In this document: positions 62,762-64,000 of the stretch, one piece after another
How the letters are laid out: each line of letters opens with the position of its first letter
Position numbering within the stretch: position 1 is the stretch's first letter
Source: Alphaproteobacteria bacterium
GTDB lineage: Bacteria; Pseudomonadota; Alphaproteobacteria; Sphingomonadales; Sphingomonadaceae
Length of the DNA: 64,000 nt
NCBI GenBank assembly: GCA_005883305.1
Contig: VBAC01000001.1
Location: 2,294,001 to 2,358,000 of the forward strand
Reading direction: 5' to 3'
Position numbers and translations under genes: made by a program
The notes under the pieces: model-generated
What the model saw: the letters and a program-made list of their open reading frames with translations, nothing else
What the model was told of the DNA's origin: nothing
The model's database searches: none

Positions 62762-64000
62762 ATGGCGGCAGCAACCGCGAACAGCGATGGGCCGGGCCGT
62801 ATCGCGCAGTGGCGCGACGGCACGGTGCGGCTCGTCCGCCGCTCGCGGAGCTTCTTCGGCGGCCTGGCCCTCACGCTTGGCGCTTTGGGCGGCGCCGTCG
62901 CCCTGATCACCTACCATCCGAGCGACCCCTCGCTGAACACCGACGCTGCGGGCCCGGTTCAGAATTGGATGGGCGCGATCGGCGCCTGGACTTCCGATTT
63001 GATGCTGATGCTGCTCGGGCCGCCGGCGGCGCTGCTGCTGCCGGTGATCCTCGTCATCGGCCTCAGGCTGACGCGTGGGAGCGATGCCGGCCGCTGGCTG
63101 CGCGCGCTGGTCGTCACCGCCATCGGAATCGCCCTGATCGGCGCCGGGGCAGGGCTGTTCGCGGGCGGCGCGGTCAACGGCCTGCCCGCGGGCTGGGGCG
63201 GCGCGTTCGGCCTCGCGCTGGCCGGTCTGATCGATTGGGGGCTCGCTTTCCTCGGCGACTCCGGGATCGTCGGCCCGTTCAGGATCGCGATCATCGCCAT
63301 CGCCGCCGCTTGCGGCCTGGCGCTCTGCCTGATCGGCCTCGGCCTCACCGCCGAGGAGCGCCGCTGGCTCAGCACGCGGCGGCTGGCGCGCGAGGCTGCC
63401 GACGAAGACGATCCGGCGGCCGTTCCCGAGCGCCCGGCGCGGGCTCCGGTCGTACCGGCGACCCAGCCGCGCGGTCCGGTCATCGCGGATCGCGCGCCCG
63501 ACGCGGTGCGCCGCCCGTTGCGCGAGCGCCAGCCCTCGCTCGCCCTCGGCGACAGCTACACTCTTCCCTCGGTCGACCTGCTCACGCCGCCGCCGCCGCG
63601 GACCAACGTCGTGCTCGACAAGGCGGCGCTCGAGCGCAACGCCCGTCTGCTCGAATCGGTGCTCGACGATTTCTCGGTCAAGGGCGAGATCGTCGAGGTC
63701 CGGCCCGGTCCGGTGGTGACGATGTACGAGCTCGAGCCCGCATCGGGCATCAAGGCGAGCCGGGTGATCCAGCTCGCCGACGACATCGCCCGCAACATGT
63801 CCGCGCTCTCGGCCCGGGTCGCGACCATTCCGGGCCGGTCGGTGATCGGCATCGAGCTTCCCAACGCCAAGCGCGAGATGGTGAGCTTCTCCGAGCTGGT
63901 GTCGAGCCCCGCCTTCGAGGATCAGGTCGCCTCGCTTCCGATCATCCTCGGCAAGAACATCGCCGGCGATCCGGTCGTCGCGGACCTCGCGCCGATGCCT
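62762..64000 (+). CDS. ftsK: DNA translocase FtsK, N-terminal part (cut by window edge)
   Basis: 413 codons to the edge, no stop. Residues 1-200 hold four membrane helices (SFFGGLALTLGALGGAVALI, LLGPPAALLLPVILVIGL, and two more), then a proline-rich linker with ERPARAPVVPATQP. The start of the motor module follows: LDKAALERNARLLESVLDDF, VRPGPVVTMYELEPASGIKAS and IPGRSVIGIELPN. The Walker motifs lie beyond the edge. FtsK couples division to chromosome dimer resolution. Confidence 0.95.
   Translation, partial: MAAATANSDGPGRIAQWRDGTVRLVRRSRSFFGGLALTLGALGGAVALITYHPSDPSLNTDAAGPVQNWMGAIGAWTSDLMLMLLGPPAALLLPVILVIGLRLTRGSDAGRWLRALVVTAIGIALIGAGAGLFAGGAVNGLPAGWGGAFGLALAGLIDWGLAFLGDSGIVGPFRIAIIAIAAACGLALCLIGLGLTAEERRWLSTRRLAREAADEDDPAAVPERPARAPVVPATQPRGPVIADRAPDAVRRPLRERQPSLALGDSYTLPSVDLLTPPPPRTNVVLDKAALERNARLLESVLDDFSVKGEIVEVRPGPVVTMYELEPASGIKASRVIQLADDIARNMSALSARVATIPGRSVIGIELPNAKREMVSFSELVSSPAFEDQVASLPIILGKNIAGDPVVADLAPMP

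Overview
This is a GC-rich, gene-dense stretch of an alphaproteobacterial chromosome, most likely from the Sphingomonadales (a Sphingomonas-like organism). The evidence is the gene content and order: lptC-lptA-lptB-rpoN, DUF3572 divergent from a DivK-type response regulator next to rpmG, sucC-etfB-etfA, a zinc-finger gene followed by tldD, gpsA-tsaD divergent from hemC-hemD, and rsmB-like-rpe-heparinase-purH. Palindromic repeats of the REP/BIME kind are scattered between genes. There is one tRNA. I see no rRNA, CRISPR array, complete insertion sequence or prophage.

Layout. 0-7.4 kb (mostly minus): a GNAT/DUF482 protein cut by the window edge, a glycerophosphodiester phosphodiesterase, a RidA-family protein, a periplasmic M16 peptidase, an SDR, a HAD hydrolase, DUF3572, then divK-like (+) and rpmG (-). 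7.5-13 kb: a hypothetical, a GDT1-type transporter, an ATP-dependent DNA ligase, a secreted hypothetical, a double cold-shock-domain protein, TerC and an RNase D-like exonuclease. 13.2-16.8 kb: the Lpt lipopolysaccharide transport genes and sigma-54. 17-20.5 kb: a hendecad-repeat lipoprotein, sucC and the electron transfer flavoprotein genes. 20.4-26.4 kb: a surface-oriented accessory cluster with an exosortase, a 58-residue substrate made almost only of sorting signals, a probable accessory protein, a fatty-acid/sterol hydroxylase, an HDAC-like deacetylase and an NfrB/NfrA-like glycan pair. 26.5-44 kb: TSUP exporter with TIGR02186 partner, HerA-like ATPase, M23 peptidase, Suv3-like helicase, tldD group, ABC ATPase, nadB and polA. 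44-57.4 kb: flippase, purH, heparinase-like, rpe, RsmB-like, SDHAF4-like, gpsA, tsaD, hemC, hemD, a mitofilin-like membrane protein, and a metallophosphoesterase/nucleotidyltransferase pair. 57.4-59.5 kb: a visibly lower-GC segment carrying one RelA/SpoT-synthetase-like gene and ending at tRNA-Gly. 59.7-64 kb: a CnoX-like thioredoxin, a Lon-N-domain protein, a UbiH-like monooxygenase and the 5' part of ftsK.

Many neighbours overlap by four bases (ATGA, GTGA, TTGA), so translational coupling is widespread. The two most interesting items are the minimal exosortase system at 20448-21952 and the orphan RelA/SpoT-domain protein beside tRNA-Gly at 57564-59150. A recurring theme is repeat elements written into coding sequence: the C-terminal tail of the DivK-like protein and a loop of the Lon-N protein.
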